A stretch of DNA of 64,000 nt from Alicyclobacillus sp. ALC3 (lineage in GTDB: Bacteria > Bacillota > Bacilli > Alicyclobacillales > Alicyclobacillaceae). A program made the position numbers and the translations under genes. Below, piece by piece: positions 46,529 to 53,821 of this stretch. Below the pieces are notes generated by a model. That model was not told the DNA's origin, did no database searches, and saw only the letters and a program-made list of their open reading frames with translations. The stretch spans positions 4,464,001 to 4,528,000 of the forward strand of contig NZ_CP066784.1 of NCBI RefSeq assembly GCF_028751195.1, given 5' to 3'. Each line of letters opens with the position of its first letter. The first letter of the stretch is position 1.

Positions 46529-47311
46529 CTAGGATGGCGAACCGACGAGGCCAGCCTCAGGGCTGCTCGGAGAGGCCACTTCCGTGCGTGGAATACGGCC
46601 GGATAGATAGGCAAGACGTCCCCCTTCAACACCCATCGCCATGGCCTTCGCCATTTGAACCGGATTGGCAGACTTTGCGATGGCAGTATTGATAAGGACT
46701 GCATCGGCGCCGAGTTCCATAGCGAGTGAGGCGTCCGATGGAGCTCCAATCCCAGCATCGATGACGACGGGGACACGTCCTGCGACCATATCAATAATGC
46801 GCTTCAACCGTTCTGGGTTTGGCAGTCCTTGTCCTGTTCCAATGGCCGATCCAAAGGGCATGATGGTCGCGCAGCCCACGTCGAGCAAGCGCCGAGCCAC
46901 GTGATGGTCATCGGAGGTGTACGGTAAGACGACGAACCCTTCTTTGACTAACATTTCCGCCGCTTCCACTGTGGCTACTGGGTCCGGCAACAGTGTGCCG
47001 TCGTCGGGGATGACCTCAAGTTTCACCCAGTTGGACAAGCCAGCGGCACGGGCTAGACGAGCCGTGCGAACTGCTTCTTCAGCGGTTTTGCAACCCGCTG
47101 TGTTTGGCAATAGAAAGTATTTATCGAGATTTATATACGCTAGCAAGGATTCCTCGCGTTGATCCAGATTGACACGACGAACGGCGACAGTGACGATTTC
47201 CGCTCCAGACGCATCAAGCGCGTCTTTCATTTGGCTGAACGTGCTGTATTTTCCCGTGCCAACCATTAGCCGGGATTGAAAGCTGCGACCCGCAATCATT
47301 AAGTTTTCCAC
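46529..47311 (-). CDS. thiG: Thiazole synthase ThiG
   Basis: The 260-residue TIM-barrel protein starts [20 protein letters not shown]. It has the active-site Lys region [19 protein letters not shown] and phosphate-binding segments [20 protein letters not shown] and [12 protein letters not shown]. It forms the thiazole ring from DXP, dehydroglycine and ThiS-thiocarboxylate. It is the last gene of the tenI-thiO-thiS-thiG unit, 67 bp after thiS. Confidence 0.96.
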   Translation of the reverse strand: MENLMIAGRSFQSRLMVGTGKYSTFSQMKDALDASGAEIVTVAVRRVNLDQREESLLAYINLDKYFLLPNTAGCKTAEEAVRTARLARAAGLSNWVKLEVIPDDGTLLPDPVATVEAAEMLVKEGFVVLPYTSDDHHVARRLLDVGCATIMPFGSAIGTGQGLPNPERLKRIIDMVAGRVPVVIDAGIGAPSDASLAMELGADAVLINTAIAKSANPVQMAKAMAMGVEGGRLAYLSGRIPRTEVASPSSPEAGLVGSPS

Positions 47312-47378
47312 GCACGATTCCTCCCTTATCTATTGCGTGCTGCGTGTAGATAGTCGTTCAGTTAAAAGATTCAATCAT

Positions 47379-47582
47379 TCAGCCTCCACCCACAAACCGG
47401 ACAATCTCCACGGTATCTCCCGCTTTTAGAATGATATTGAAAAACTGGGCTGCTTCAAGAATGCTTCGGTTGTGTTCGATGGCAATCCGCTCGTGAGCCA
47501 GATCAAGTTGCTCGATTAGCTGCTCGACGGTGGTGTTCTCCTCAATCGATCTGGTTTTGCCATTGACATAGATGTCCATCAT
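47379..47582 (-). CDS. thiS: Sulfur carrier protein ThiS
   Basis: The 67-residue ubiquitin-like protein starts MMDIYVNGKTRSIEENTTVE and ends VEIVRFVGGG, with the C-terminal Gly-Gly needed for thiocarboxylation by ThiF. The start overlaps the thiO stop (ATGA). A longer in-frame extension exists upstream, but ThiS length and coupling define this start. Confidence 0.94.
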   Translation of the reverse strand: MMDIYVNGKTRSIEENTTVEQLIEQLDLAHERIAIEHNRSILEAAQFFNIILKAGDTVEIVRFVGGG

Positions 47583-48703
47583 CGTGTCACCCCGCTTTCT
47601 ACAGATGCGCGTTCTGGTTGGAATGCTTGCCAGTGAGTCGGCCATGGGCGACCCTCTACGGAGTCGACCAGCATATTGGCGGTCACAGGGGCAAGCAGAA
47701 TACCGTTTCGGAAATGTCCGACTGCGACATGAAGGCCAGGCGATGCTGCAAGTTGGCCAATCCACGGGTGGGGATCGGAAGAGCCCGGACGAAGTCCAAT
47801 CCAACTCTGTTCAAACACGGCATCGCAGAGTGCGGGGGATATTCGTTTGACGGAAGAGAGCAGATATTGGATGGCATCAACGGTGACGTCTCGATTATAT
47901 CCAGCCTCTCTGTCCTCGGTGGCCCCGACCACGATGGTTCCGTCTTGTTTGGGAACCAGGTAAGCGTGATCATTGAAGATGGTATGTTTTAACGTTCCTT
48001 GCCGTGGACGAATGGCTAAGAGTTGACCCTTGACTGGTTGAATTTTTCCTGGAAAGGATGGCAATAAACGTTGTGCCCAGGCGCCTGCAGCGACAACAAC
48101 GGCACCAGCGAAGTACGTCTGACTTTGGGTAGAGACGACGTAGCCCGCAGCGCTCTGACGTTGGACAGTCGTGACTTCCGCTCCTTCAACCACGGTACAA
48201 GTTTGTGTCACTGCGATGGAGAGTGCTCGGGTGAGAAGGGAAGCATTAATATTGCTGTCATCTGGGAGGTGTAGGGCCCCATAGTTTTCCGCTACGATAG
48301 GTTCCTCGTTAGTTACCTCGGTGCTGCTCAGGAACTCGGCACGCGCACCTCCTCGAACTTGCCATTCCATTCGCCGATGTAAAGCGTGAACCTCTTCTTG
48401 TGAGAACGCTATTTGATAGATCCCGTTGTGGTTCAACTGAGCATCGACACCCGTGTATTCAAGCAACTCATCAATAAAGGCCTGGTACAGCGAGCGACTT
48501 TCCAGACAGAGTTCGTAGAAAGGCCCAGGTTCAGACACCTCCAATTGTGCGCCTAGCATGCCTGCAGCCGCGCTTGATGCTTCGGCACCAGTACGATCCC
48601 GCTCCAGCAACAGCACACGTCGACCGGTTTGAGCAAGACGCCAAGCACTGGTCATTCCAATCACACCTCCGCCAATGACAACAACGTCAAACGATTCAGT
48701 CAT
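47579..48703 (-). CDS. thiO: Glycine oxidase ThiO
   Basis: From ATG 48703 (SD GGAAAGGAGG) the protein has 374 residues. It has the FAD-binding GxGxxG VVVIGGGVIGMTSAWRLAQT, GAEASSAAAGMLGAQL, and a C-terminal DAO region IGLRPGSSDPHPWIGQL. It oxidises glycine to the imine used by ThiG. It overlaps thiS and follows tenI. Confidence 0.95.
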   Translation of the reverse strand: MTESFDVVVIGGGVIGMTSAWRLAQTGRRVLLLERDRTGAEASSAAAGMLGAQLEVSEPGPFYELCLESRSLYQAFIDELLEYTGVDAQLNHNGIYQIAFSQEEVHALHRRMEWQVRGGARAEFLSSTEVTNEEPIVAENYGALHLPDDSNINASLLTRALSIAVTQTCTVVEGAEVTTVQRQSAAGYVVSTQSQTYFAGAVVVAAGAWAQRLLPSFPGKIQPVKGQLLAIRPRQGTLKHTIFNDHAYLVPKQDGTIVVGATEDREAGYNRDVTVDAIQYLLSSVKRISPALCDAVFEQSWIGLRPGSSDPHPWIGQLAASPGLHVAVGHFRNGILLAPVTANMLVDSVEGRPWPTHWQAFQPERASVESGVTR

Positions 48704-48737
48704 GATGGGACTCCTCCTTTCCTCTGTCCGATACGCC

Positions 48738-49400
48738 CTAATGCCGTGCAAATGGGATTTTCGGAAGCGTAGGTGAATCATTGATGATCTCTTTTAAGGT
48801 TCTAGTGGCCTCGAGAGGGTTGGCGGCGCTGACCACAGCTCCGATCACGGCGACGCCGCTACAGTTGGTTTCCAAAACAGGGGCAAGATTAGAGCGATCG
48901 ATCCCTCCGATGGCGATAACCGGGATAGACAACGCATCGACCACTCTGCGTAGCGCATATAAACCGCGTGGAGGCATCCCTGGATGAGATTCGCTCGCAT
49001 AGATATGTCCAAATGTGACATAGTCCGCTCCCGCCTGTTCAGCGGCTAGCGCTTCGTCGAGACTGTGCACCGAGCAACCAATTTGTCCCGACCAATTTAC
49101 CCGTCGGCGCAACTGGTCAACCACCGGAATGGGCAGAGACTTCGAAGCTAGGTGTACCCCAGCGAGATTGGCGGCGAATGCGACATCGACTCGGTCATTG
49201 ACAAAAACCGCTGGTGACTGTTGTTTGGCGAAGAGCTGCCGCTGTAACTCCGTGACCAAGGAGTAGGTCTCCGACACGGGGGCTTTCTTTTCTCGAATTT
49301 GAATGACATCAGCACCACCTTCGGCTGAGCGGACAAGAGTCTCGAGCAAAGGTGAGCGGTGCCTGGTTCTATCACTGATGACATGCAGGACTGCGCTCAT
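48738..49400 (-). CDS. tenI: TenI-type thiazole tautomerase (ThiE paralogue)
   Basis: The 220-residue ThiE-like TIM barrel has GGADVIQIREKKAPVSET, VFVNDRVDVAFAANLAGVHL, and ADYVTFGHIYASESHPGMPP. A separate canonical ThiE is encoded at 51963-52592, and the order tenI-thiO-thiS-thiG matches Bacillus, so tautomerase activity is favoured over thiamine-phosphate synthase. It is the first gene of its operon, behind a structured leader with a terminator. Confidence 0.85.
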   Translation of the reverse strand: MSAVLHVISDRTRHRSPLLETLVRSAEGGADVIQIREKKAPVSETYSLVTELQRQLFAKQQSPAVFVNDRVDVAFAANLAGVHLASKSLPIPVVDQLRRRVNWSGQIGCSVHSLDEALAAEQAGADYVTFGHIYASESHPGMPPRGLYALRRVVDALSIPVIAIGGIDRSNLAPVLETNCSGVAVIGAVVSAANPLEATRTLKEIINDSPTLPKIPFARH

Positions 49401-49726
49401 TTTTCACCTCAATGAAAAAAGCCGTGCCTAATCAATAGGTACGGCGGGTTTCCAATTTGAACCCAACAAACGACACCTTGCCTTGGTGTGTTGCATCGAT
49501 TGTGCAAGTCTATGGACTTCGCGCCGGCTTAACCATTACGTTCCGGAATTCATCGCAAAGACGGACTTAGGCTATCATGCAGGCGGTAATACCGTCAAGA
49601 TCGCTTTTACGCCACCGCCCAAACGTTACCTTGCGCAATGGTTTAAATTCAGGTAGAACTAAGCCATTCACGGCGATTCATATGCTGATGGATGGAAACG
49701 TGTCAATGAAGGGGAGAGACACGCGT
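49401..49726. promoter_or_regulatory. 326-bp divergent region: structured leader of the tenI operon / thiF promoter
   Basis: Hairpins follow each other: AAGTC/GACTT (49506-49519), ACACC/GGTGT (4973-49489 region, arms 49473-49477 and 49485-49489), GGGTT/AACCC (49446-49464), and the terminator at 49414-49445. No THI-box sequences (CTGAGA, ACCTGATCTGG) are present on either strand. It may be an uncharacterised cis-regulatory RNA for the thiazole operon. No gene is seen in it. Confidence 0.5.
49414..49445 (-). terminator. Leader terminator upstream of tenI
   Basis: On the minus strand GCCGTACC pairs with GGCACGGC (one G-T pair, 9-nt loop), followed directly by TTTTTT, 14 bp before the tenI start. 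Its position before the first gene of the operon is that of an attenuator. Confidence 0.75.
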
Positions 49727-50752
49727 ATGCCCATGCAAAATGAACGGTACTCACGACAAATCCTATTTCGTCCAATTGGGATTGAAGGGCAAACAAAGTT
49801 GTCTGAGGCTCGAGTTGCGATTGTAGGCGTTGGCGCCTTTGGAACGGTATTGGCGACTCAACTTGTACGAGCGGGCGTTGGATTCGTGCGGTTGATTGAC
49901 AGGGATGTGATTGAGCCATCCAACCTTCAGCGACAGTCTCTGTATGACGAAGTGGACGCGGAGGAAGGTCAAGCCAAAGCGGTTGCGGCGGCTGAGAAAT
50001 TGCGAGACGCCAATCGAGACATAACCATCGAGGCTGTGATTGAGGATGTGACTTGGCGAAACGCTGAGACTCTTCTTACCAACGTGGATGTTATTCTTGA
50101 CGGAACCGACAATTTCCAAGTCAGATACCTCATCAACGACGTTTCAGTAAAACATAACATTCCTTGGTCCTACGGCGGTGCGGTAAGCTCATATGGAACT
50201 ACCTCCTTCTTTCGCCCTGGAAAGACACCATGTCTTGTATGTCTATTTGGAGCGGAGTTAGGCGGAAACCACGACACATGCGACACTGTCGGTGTGATAG
50301 CGCCTGTTGTATCTATCATCGCTTCGTTTCAAGTTGCAGAGACCATAAAATATCTGACTGGAAATGTAGAGGCGCTTAATGATGCCCTGATCCATATCGA
50401 TGTTTGGGGCAATGAGTTTCGCAGTGTTCAAATGGGCAATCCGAGAATGAACTGCTCTTGTTGTCATGATAGACAGTTTGATTCGCTTCAGCCGAACTCA
50501 GACAGTCTGACTGTCTCTATGTGTGGAAGAAGGACAATTCAAGTTTCCCCTTCTGGTGGATTTCATTTAAAGCTTGATGAGATGGCCAGTCGGTTGTCCC
50601 AACTTGGACACGTTCGCCACAATGCGCATCTTTTGAGATGCGATTTTGGAGGCACCCAAATTACGTTGTTCGCTGACGGGCGAGCCCTTATTCACGGGGT
50701 GGAAGACGAAGTGATTGCCCGCAGCCTATATGCACGGTACATCGGCATGTAG
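49727..50752 (+). CDS. thiF: ThiF/MoeB/HesA-family adenylyltransferase (ThiS activation)
   Basis: From ATG 49727 (GGGGAG upstream) it has 341 residues. It contains the nucleotide-binding VAIVGVGAFGTVLATQLVRA, VILDGTDNFQVRYLINDVSV and the substrate Cys/zinc-type segments TPCLVCLF and NCSCCHD. It adenylates the ThiS C-terminus before sulfur transfer. It is transcribed divergently from the tenI-thiOSG operon, unlike Bacillus, where thiF is inside the operon. Confidence 0.88.
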   Translation: MPMQNERYSRQILFRPIGIEGQTKLSEARVAIVGVGAFGTVLATQLVRAGVGFVRLIDRDVIEPSNLQRQSLYDEVDAEEGQAKAVAAAEKLRDANRDITIEAVIEDVTWRNAETLLTNVDVILDGTDNFQVRYLINDVSVKHNIPWSYGGAVSSYGTTSFFRPGKTPCLVCLFGAELGGNHDTCDTVGVIAPVVSIIASFQVAETIKYLTGNVEALNDALIHIDVWGNEFRSVQMGNPRMNCSCCHDRQFDSLQPNSDSLTVSMCGRRTIQVSPSGGFHLKLDEMASRLSQLGHVRHNAHLLRCDFGGTQITLFADGRALIHGVEDEVIARSLYARYIGM

Positions 50753-50815
50753 TTTAGGCAAGAAGCATTGCTATAAAATTCATGATTCGTGATATATTGA
50801 CCCTAACCGAATAGA

Positions 50816-50901
50816 GCCACTAGGGGGGCAATATGCTGAGACAGGGAGTCTCCTTGGACCCTGAGCACCTGATCTGGATAATACCAGCGTAGGAAAGTGG
50901 C
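50816..50901 (+). ncRNA. TPP (THI-box) riboswitch upstream of thiD
   Basis: P1 is GCCACT (50816-50821) with AGTGGC (50896-50901). The conserved core includes ATGCTGAGAC and ACCTGATCTGGATAATACCA then GCGTAGG. It stands 150 bp upstream of thiD. A TATATT about 20 bp after a TTGCTA at 50768-50800 may be its promoter. Confidence 0.97.
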
Positions 50902-50951
50902 AGAAGTCCGTCACGGCGTTCCTGTGGATTCGGAGCTTCCTGTCCCCTGAG

Positions 50952-50975
50952 GCCTCTATGATAAGGAGGCTTTTT
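50952..50975 (+). terminator. Terminator/SD hairpin of the thiD TPP riboswitch
   Basis: GCCTC (50952-50956) pairs with GAGGC (50966-50970), followed by TTTTT. The 3' arm contains AAGGAGG (50963-50969), a perfect SD 8 nt from the ATG at 50978. The hairpin could therefore act at both transcription and translation levels. Confidence 0.65.
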
Positions 50976-50977
50976 GC

Positions 50978-51055
50978 ATGTCGTTTTTGAATGAACCTCG
51001 AACGCAATACAACTCATTTCTCGATTCCTCTGAACGCGTTTTGATGGCATCATGA
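50978..51055 (+). CDS. Putative 25-residue leader ORF upstream of thiD
   Basis: ATG 50978 has the strongest SD in the vicinity (AAGGAGG, 8-nt spacing) and encodes MSFLNEPRTQYNSFLDSSER then VLMAS. It ends in ATGA, overlapping the thiD start. thiD itself has no good SD, so coupling from this ORF may be how thiD is translated. Expression is inferred. Confidence 0.5.
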   Translation: MSFLNEPRTQYNSFLDSSERVLMAS

Positions 51056-51954
51056 TTCGAACGAAACAGGGCCATGTTGTCAGGGCGCTTACCATTGCGG
51101 GTTCGGACAGTGGAGGCGGTGCTGGGATTCAGGCAGATCTGAAAACCATGCATCAGTTCCAAGTCTACGGAATGTCAGTGTTGACATCCCTGACCGCACA
51201 AAATACAAACGGCGTACAGGGGGTTTATGAAGTACCCCCCGAATTTGTGCGACTTCAATTGGAGTCCGTGTACACGGATCTTGGGATAGACGTCGTGAAG
51301 ACGGGCATGCTTGCCAACACTAAGATTATACATACGGTTGCTTCTTTTCTTCGAGAAATAGACATTGAAAAAGTAGTAGTGGACCCAGTGATGGTTGCGA
51401 AGGGCGGGACTCCTCTACTTCGACAAGAATCCGTCGAGATACTCAAGGACGAACTGTTGCCTTTGGCAATGGTCATTACACCGAACGTGGTAGAGGCTGA
51501 AGAGTTGTGCGGATACTCTATTCGTGATTTTGAGGACTGTCACCGCGCCGCTATCGATATTGCAGCTCTCGGGCCACGGGCAGTCATCGTCAAAGGCGGC
51601 CATATGCCACCAGACTGGATAAAGGATGCCCCGAATTTAGTCGTGGATCTCGTGTATGTAGGTGGTGAATTTACCTATTTTGCGTCAGAAAGAGTGGACA
51701 CGTACAAGACGCACGGGACTGGTTGTACGTTTTCTTCCGCGATAACCTCAATGTTGGCTCGAGGAGCATCGATTTTGGAAGCCGTAGGTATGGCGAAAGC
51801 CTTTATATATGAAGCCGTGAAACGGGCGAAAACGTGGGATGTAGGTGAAGGGCATGGCCCGACGGACCAATCCGCCCCAATTCCTGCTAGATTTGAACCG
51901 ATGTCATCTGCGTTCTACGTGTTTCGAAATGGACGATGGGTACGAGGAGAGTAG
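51052..51954 (+). CDS. thiD: Hydroxymethylpyrimidine/phosphomethylpyrimidine kinase ThiD
   Basis: The 300-residue ribokinase-like protein has ALTIAGSDSGGGAGIQADLK (about 12-31), VVDPVMVAKGGTPLL, VITPNVVEAEELCG and THGTGCTFSSAITSMLARGA with the catalytic Asp/Cys region of the family. It phosphorylates HMP twice to HMP-PP. It sits first in the TPP-controlled thiD-thiE unit and lacks a clear SD of its own. Confidence 0.95.
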   Translation: MIRTKQGHVVRALTIAGSDSGGGAGIQADLKTMHQFQVYGMSVLTSLTAQNTNGVQGVYEVPPEFVRLQLESVYTDLGIDVVKTGMLANTKIIHTVASFLREIDIEKVVVDPVMVAKGGTPLLRQESVEILKDELLPLAMVITPNVVEAEELCGYSIRDFEDCHRAAIDIAALGPRAVIVKGGHMPPDWIKDAPNLVVDLVYVGGEFTYFASERVDTYKTHGTGCTFSSAITSMLARGASILEAVGMAKAFIYEAVKRAKTWDVGEGHGPTDQSAPIPARFEPMSSAFYVFRNGRWVRGE

Positions 51955-51962
51955 ATAAAGAT

Positions 51963-52592
51963 ATGGCATCCATTCGCGATTTGCGGAAAAGACTCGCGTT
52001 GTATTTGGTAACCGACGACAAGAGTTCACCAGAACGACTTCTTACAACCGTTCGAAATGCGCTTGAGGGTGGCGTAACGACCGTACAACTGCGCAGGAAG
52101 CACGATGACGGCCGAGAGCTTGTTGAACTCGGTCATGGCATTCGAGAACTTACGAAATCTTTTGGTGCATTGTACATTGTGAATGACAGAGTGGACATTG
52201 CGTTACTTACCCAAGCGGATGGAGTTCACGTGGGACAAAGCGACATCTCTTGCCGAGATGCGCGGAGGTTGCTGGGAGATAAACTCATTGGCGTGTCGAC
52301 ATGTACGCTCGAAGAAGCAAAGACTGCTGAGCGGGACGGGGCAGATTACTTGGGCGTCGGTGCTGTATTCCCGACGCGGTCTAAGTCAGATGCGGATATG
52401 TGCGGGATCGACGGATTGGCCGCGATTACACAATATGTTTCAATCCCGGTCGTTGGCATAGGGGGCATTGCATTAAACAATTTAAAATCAGTCGTGGAAG
52501 CAGGTGCAGACGGCGTCGCTGTCGTATCTGCCATTTTACACGCAGAAGACCCCCGTAGAGCGAGTGTCGAACTAAAGCAGTTTCTCACTTAA
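51963..52592 (+). CDS. thiE: Thiamine-phosphate synthase ThiE
   Basis: ATG 51963 (AGGAG upstream) gives 209 residues with LEGGVTTVQLRRKHDDGREL, YIVNDRVDIALLTQADGVHV, GADYLGVGAVFPTRSKSDAD and VVGIGGIALNNLKSVVEAGA. These are the canonical ThiE motifs that join HMP-PP and thiazole phosphate. It is 8 bp downstream of thiD and followed by a strong terminator. Confidence 0.94.
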   Translation: MASIRDLRKRLALYLVTDDKSSPERLLTTVRNALEGGVTTVQLRRKHDDGRELVELGHGIRELTKSFGALYIVNDRVDIALLTQADGVHVGQSDISCRDARRLLGDKLIGVSTCTLEEAKTAERDGADYLGVGAVFPTRSKSDADMCGIDGLAAITQYVSIPVVGIGGIALNNLKSVVEAGADGVAVVSAILHAEDPRRASVELKQFLT

Positions 52593-52640
52593 TGGCCAAG
52601 AATCAAAGGTTTGTGTGCGTAAACGGGCTACCAAAATAGC

Positions 52641-52675
52641 ACGAGGTGGCTGGAATTTCCGACCACCTCGTTTTT
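52641..52675 (+). terminator. Terminator after thiE
   Basis: ACGAGGTGG (52641-52649) pairs with CCACCTCGT (52663-52671), followed by TTTTT. The stem is identical to that after thiC at 44466-44500. Confidence 0.9.
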
Positions 52676-52866
52676 GATGCTCAGTTCGACAGTTTGCTAA
52701 TGTTCACGAATTTCAAATCGGGATTTCGGAGGACGTTCAGATCACGCTGTCTGCCGGGAAGAGAGCAGGTATGCTACGGGGTGGAAAAACCATGGGCCGC
52801 CCGCAGCAGTATTTGCGGACGAAACAAACGGGCATGTAGAACCAAAAGAATTTCTGGGGGCCGGAA

Positions 52867-53424
52867 ATGAAAATTCATCTGTTACGTCACGGGCAGACGG
52901 ACTGGAATCTCGAAGGACGTGTACAAGGGCAAAAAGATGTTCCACTTAACCAGACAGGTAAGCAACAAATTGTCCGATTCTCTACTCGAGTGGAGTACCC
53001 TTACTCAATGGTTATTACCAGCCCTTTACGACGAGCAGTTCAGTCAGCCGAACTTTGCTCAGTGTGGCTGGGTCTTCCTCTTGTAAAAGAATCTCCTTTT
53101 GCAGAACGAGCTTTTGGTATCTTCGAAGGTCTACGGAGAGATGAAGTTTATAAACAGTTTCAGATTGCTGACATCGAGATGCTGGATAAGTTTCCTGGCA
53201 TCGAACGGATGTCGAGTTTTCGAGAGCGCCTAGAAGCAGGACTAAGGAGACTCACAAAACAGTATTCTGAGGAGCGTATTTTACTGGTTACGCACGGAAG
53301 CGTGATTCGTTTACTTACCATGATGACCAGAACAACTTCCACTAAATCCACCCAGATCACGAGAATAGATGATTTTCCACAGATTGTAGCGAATGGTTCT
53401 GTTGTAGAAATAGACATATCTTAA
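52867..53424 (+). CDS. Histidine phosphatase family protein (CobC-like)
   Basis: The 185-residue protein starts MKIHLLRHGQTDWNLEGRVQ with the RHG catalytic motif, followed by ITSPLRRAVQSAEL, the acid-base Glu region AERAFGIFEGL and LLVTHGSVIRLLTMM. SD GGGGG lies 7 nt upstream. Such proteins remove phosphate from alpha-ribazole phosphate or adenosylcobalamin phosphate (CobC) or act as phosphoglycerate mutases; the adjacent cobalamin genes favour CobC. Confidence 0.8.
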   Translation: MKIHLLRHGQTDWNLEGRVQGQKDVPLNQTGKQQIVRFSTRVEYPYSMVITSPLRRAVQSAELCSVWLGLPLVKESPFAERAFGIFEGLRRDEVYKQFQIADIEMLDKFPGIERMSSFRERLEAGLRRLTKQYSEERILLVTHGSVIRLLTMMTRTTSTKSTQITRIDDFPQIVANGSVVEIDIS

Positions 53425-53540
53425 GAGTATCTCTGCGTAGAAAGGACAATTGGTGTTCATATCCTTAAAGTTTCCTCAGTAGTAGACAGGGGCATCTGTT
53501 GGGATTACGATGAAAGCATACTGAAGACAACCTCATAGTC

Positions 53541-53702
53541 AGGAAAGGTGTTCGCTGAGAAGTGAACAAAATAGGGAAACCGGTAAAAGTCCGGTGCGGT
53601 CCCGCCACTGTAAGGGTGAGTCCGGTTCGACGCCACTGAACATATATGTTTGGGAAGGTGAACTACGGACAATGATCCTAAGCCAGGAGACCTGCCTTTC
53701 CT
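53541..53702 (+). ncRNA. Cobalamin riboswitch 1
   Basis: P1 is AGGAAAGG (53541-53548) with CCTTTCCT (53695-53702). The conserved B12-box elements AATAGGGAAACCGGT, GCGGTCCCGCCACTGTAA and AGCCAGGAGACCTGCC are present in order. It controls the cobT-bluB/pduO/cbiZ transcript through the terminator at 53765. Confidence 0.97.
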
Positions 53703-53764
53703 GTTGTTCGACCATAGCCTACGGACGATAGGTGAGTGTCACTCGTGAAAAATGCGTGCATGAC

Positions 53765-53792
53765 AGCTATCTCCGTTGGAGATAGCTTTTTT
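53765..53792 (+). terminator. Terminator of cobalamin riboswitch 1
   Basis: AGCTATCTCC (53765-53774) and GGAGATAGCT (53778-53787) form a perfect 10-bp stem with a 3-nt loop, followed by TTTTT, 30 bp before the coding start. Confidence 0.93.
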
Positions 53793-53821
53793 CATATCAT
53801 TTTGACTTGGAGGAGTAGATT

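Noticed and set aside
49401..49726. A third TPP riboswitch or a T-box upstream of tenI
   Set aside because: No CTGAGA, no ACCTGATCTGG and no T-box sequence (TGGNACCGCG) on either strand; only hairpins and a terminator are visible.
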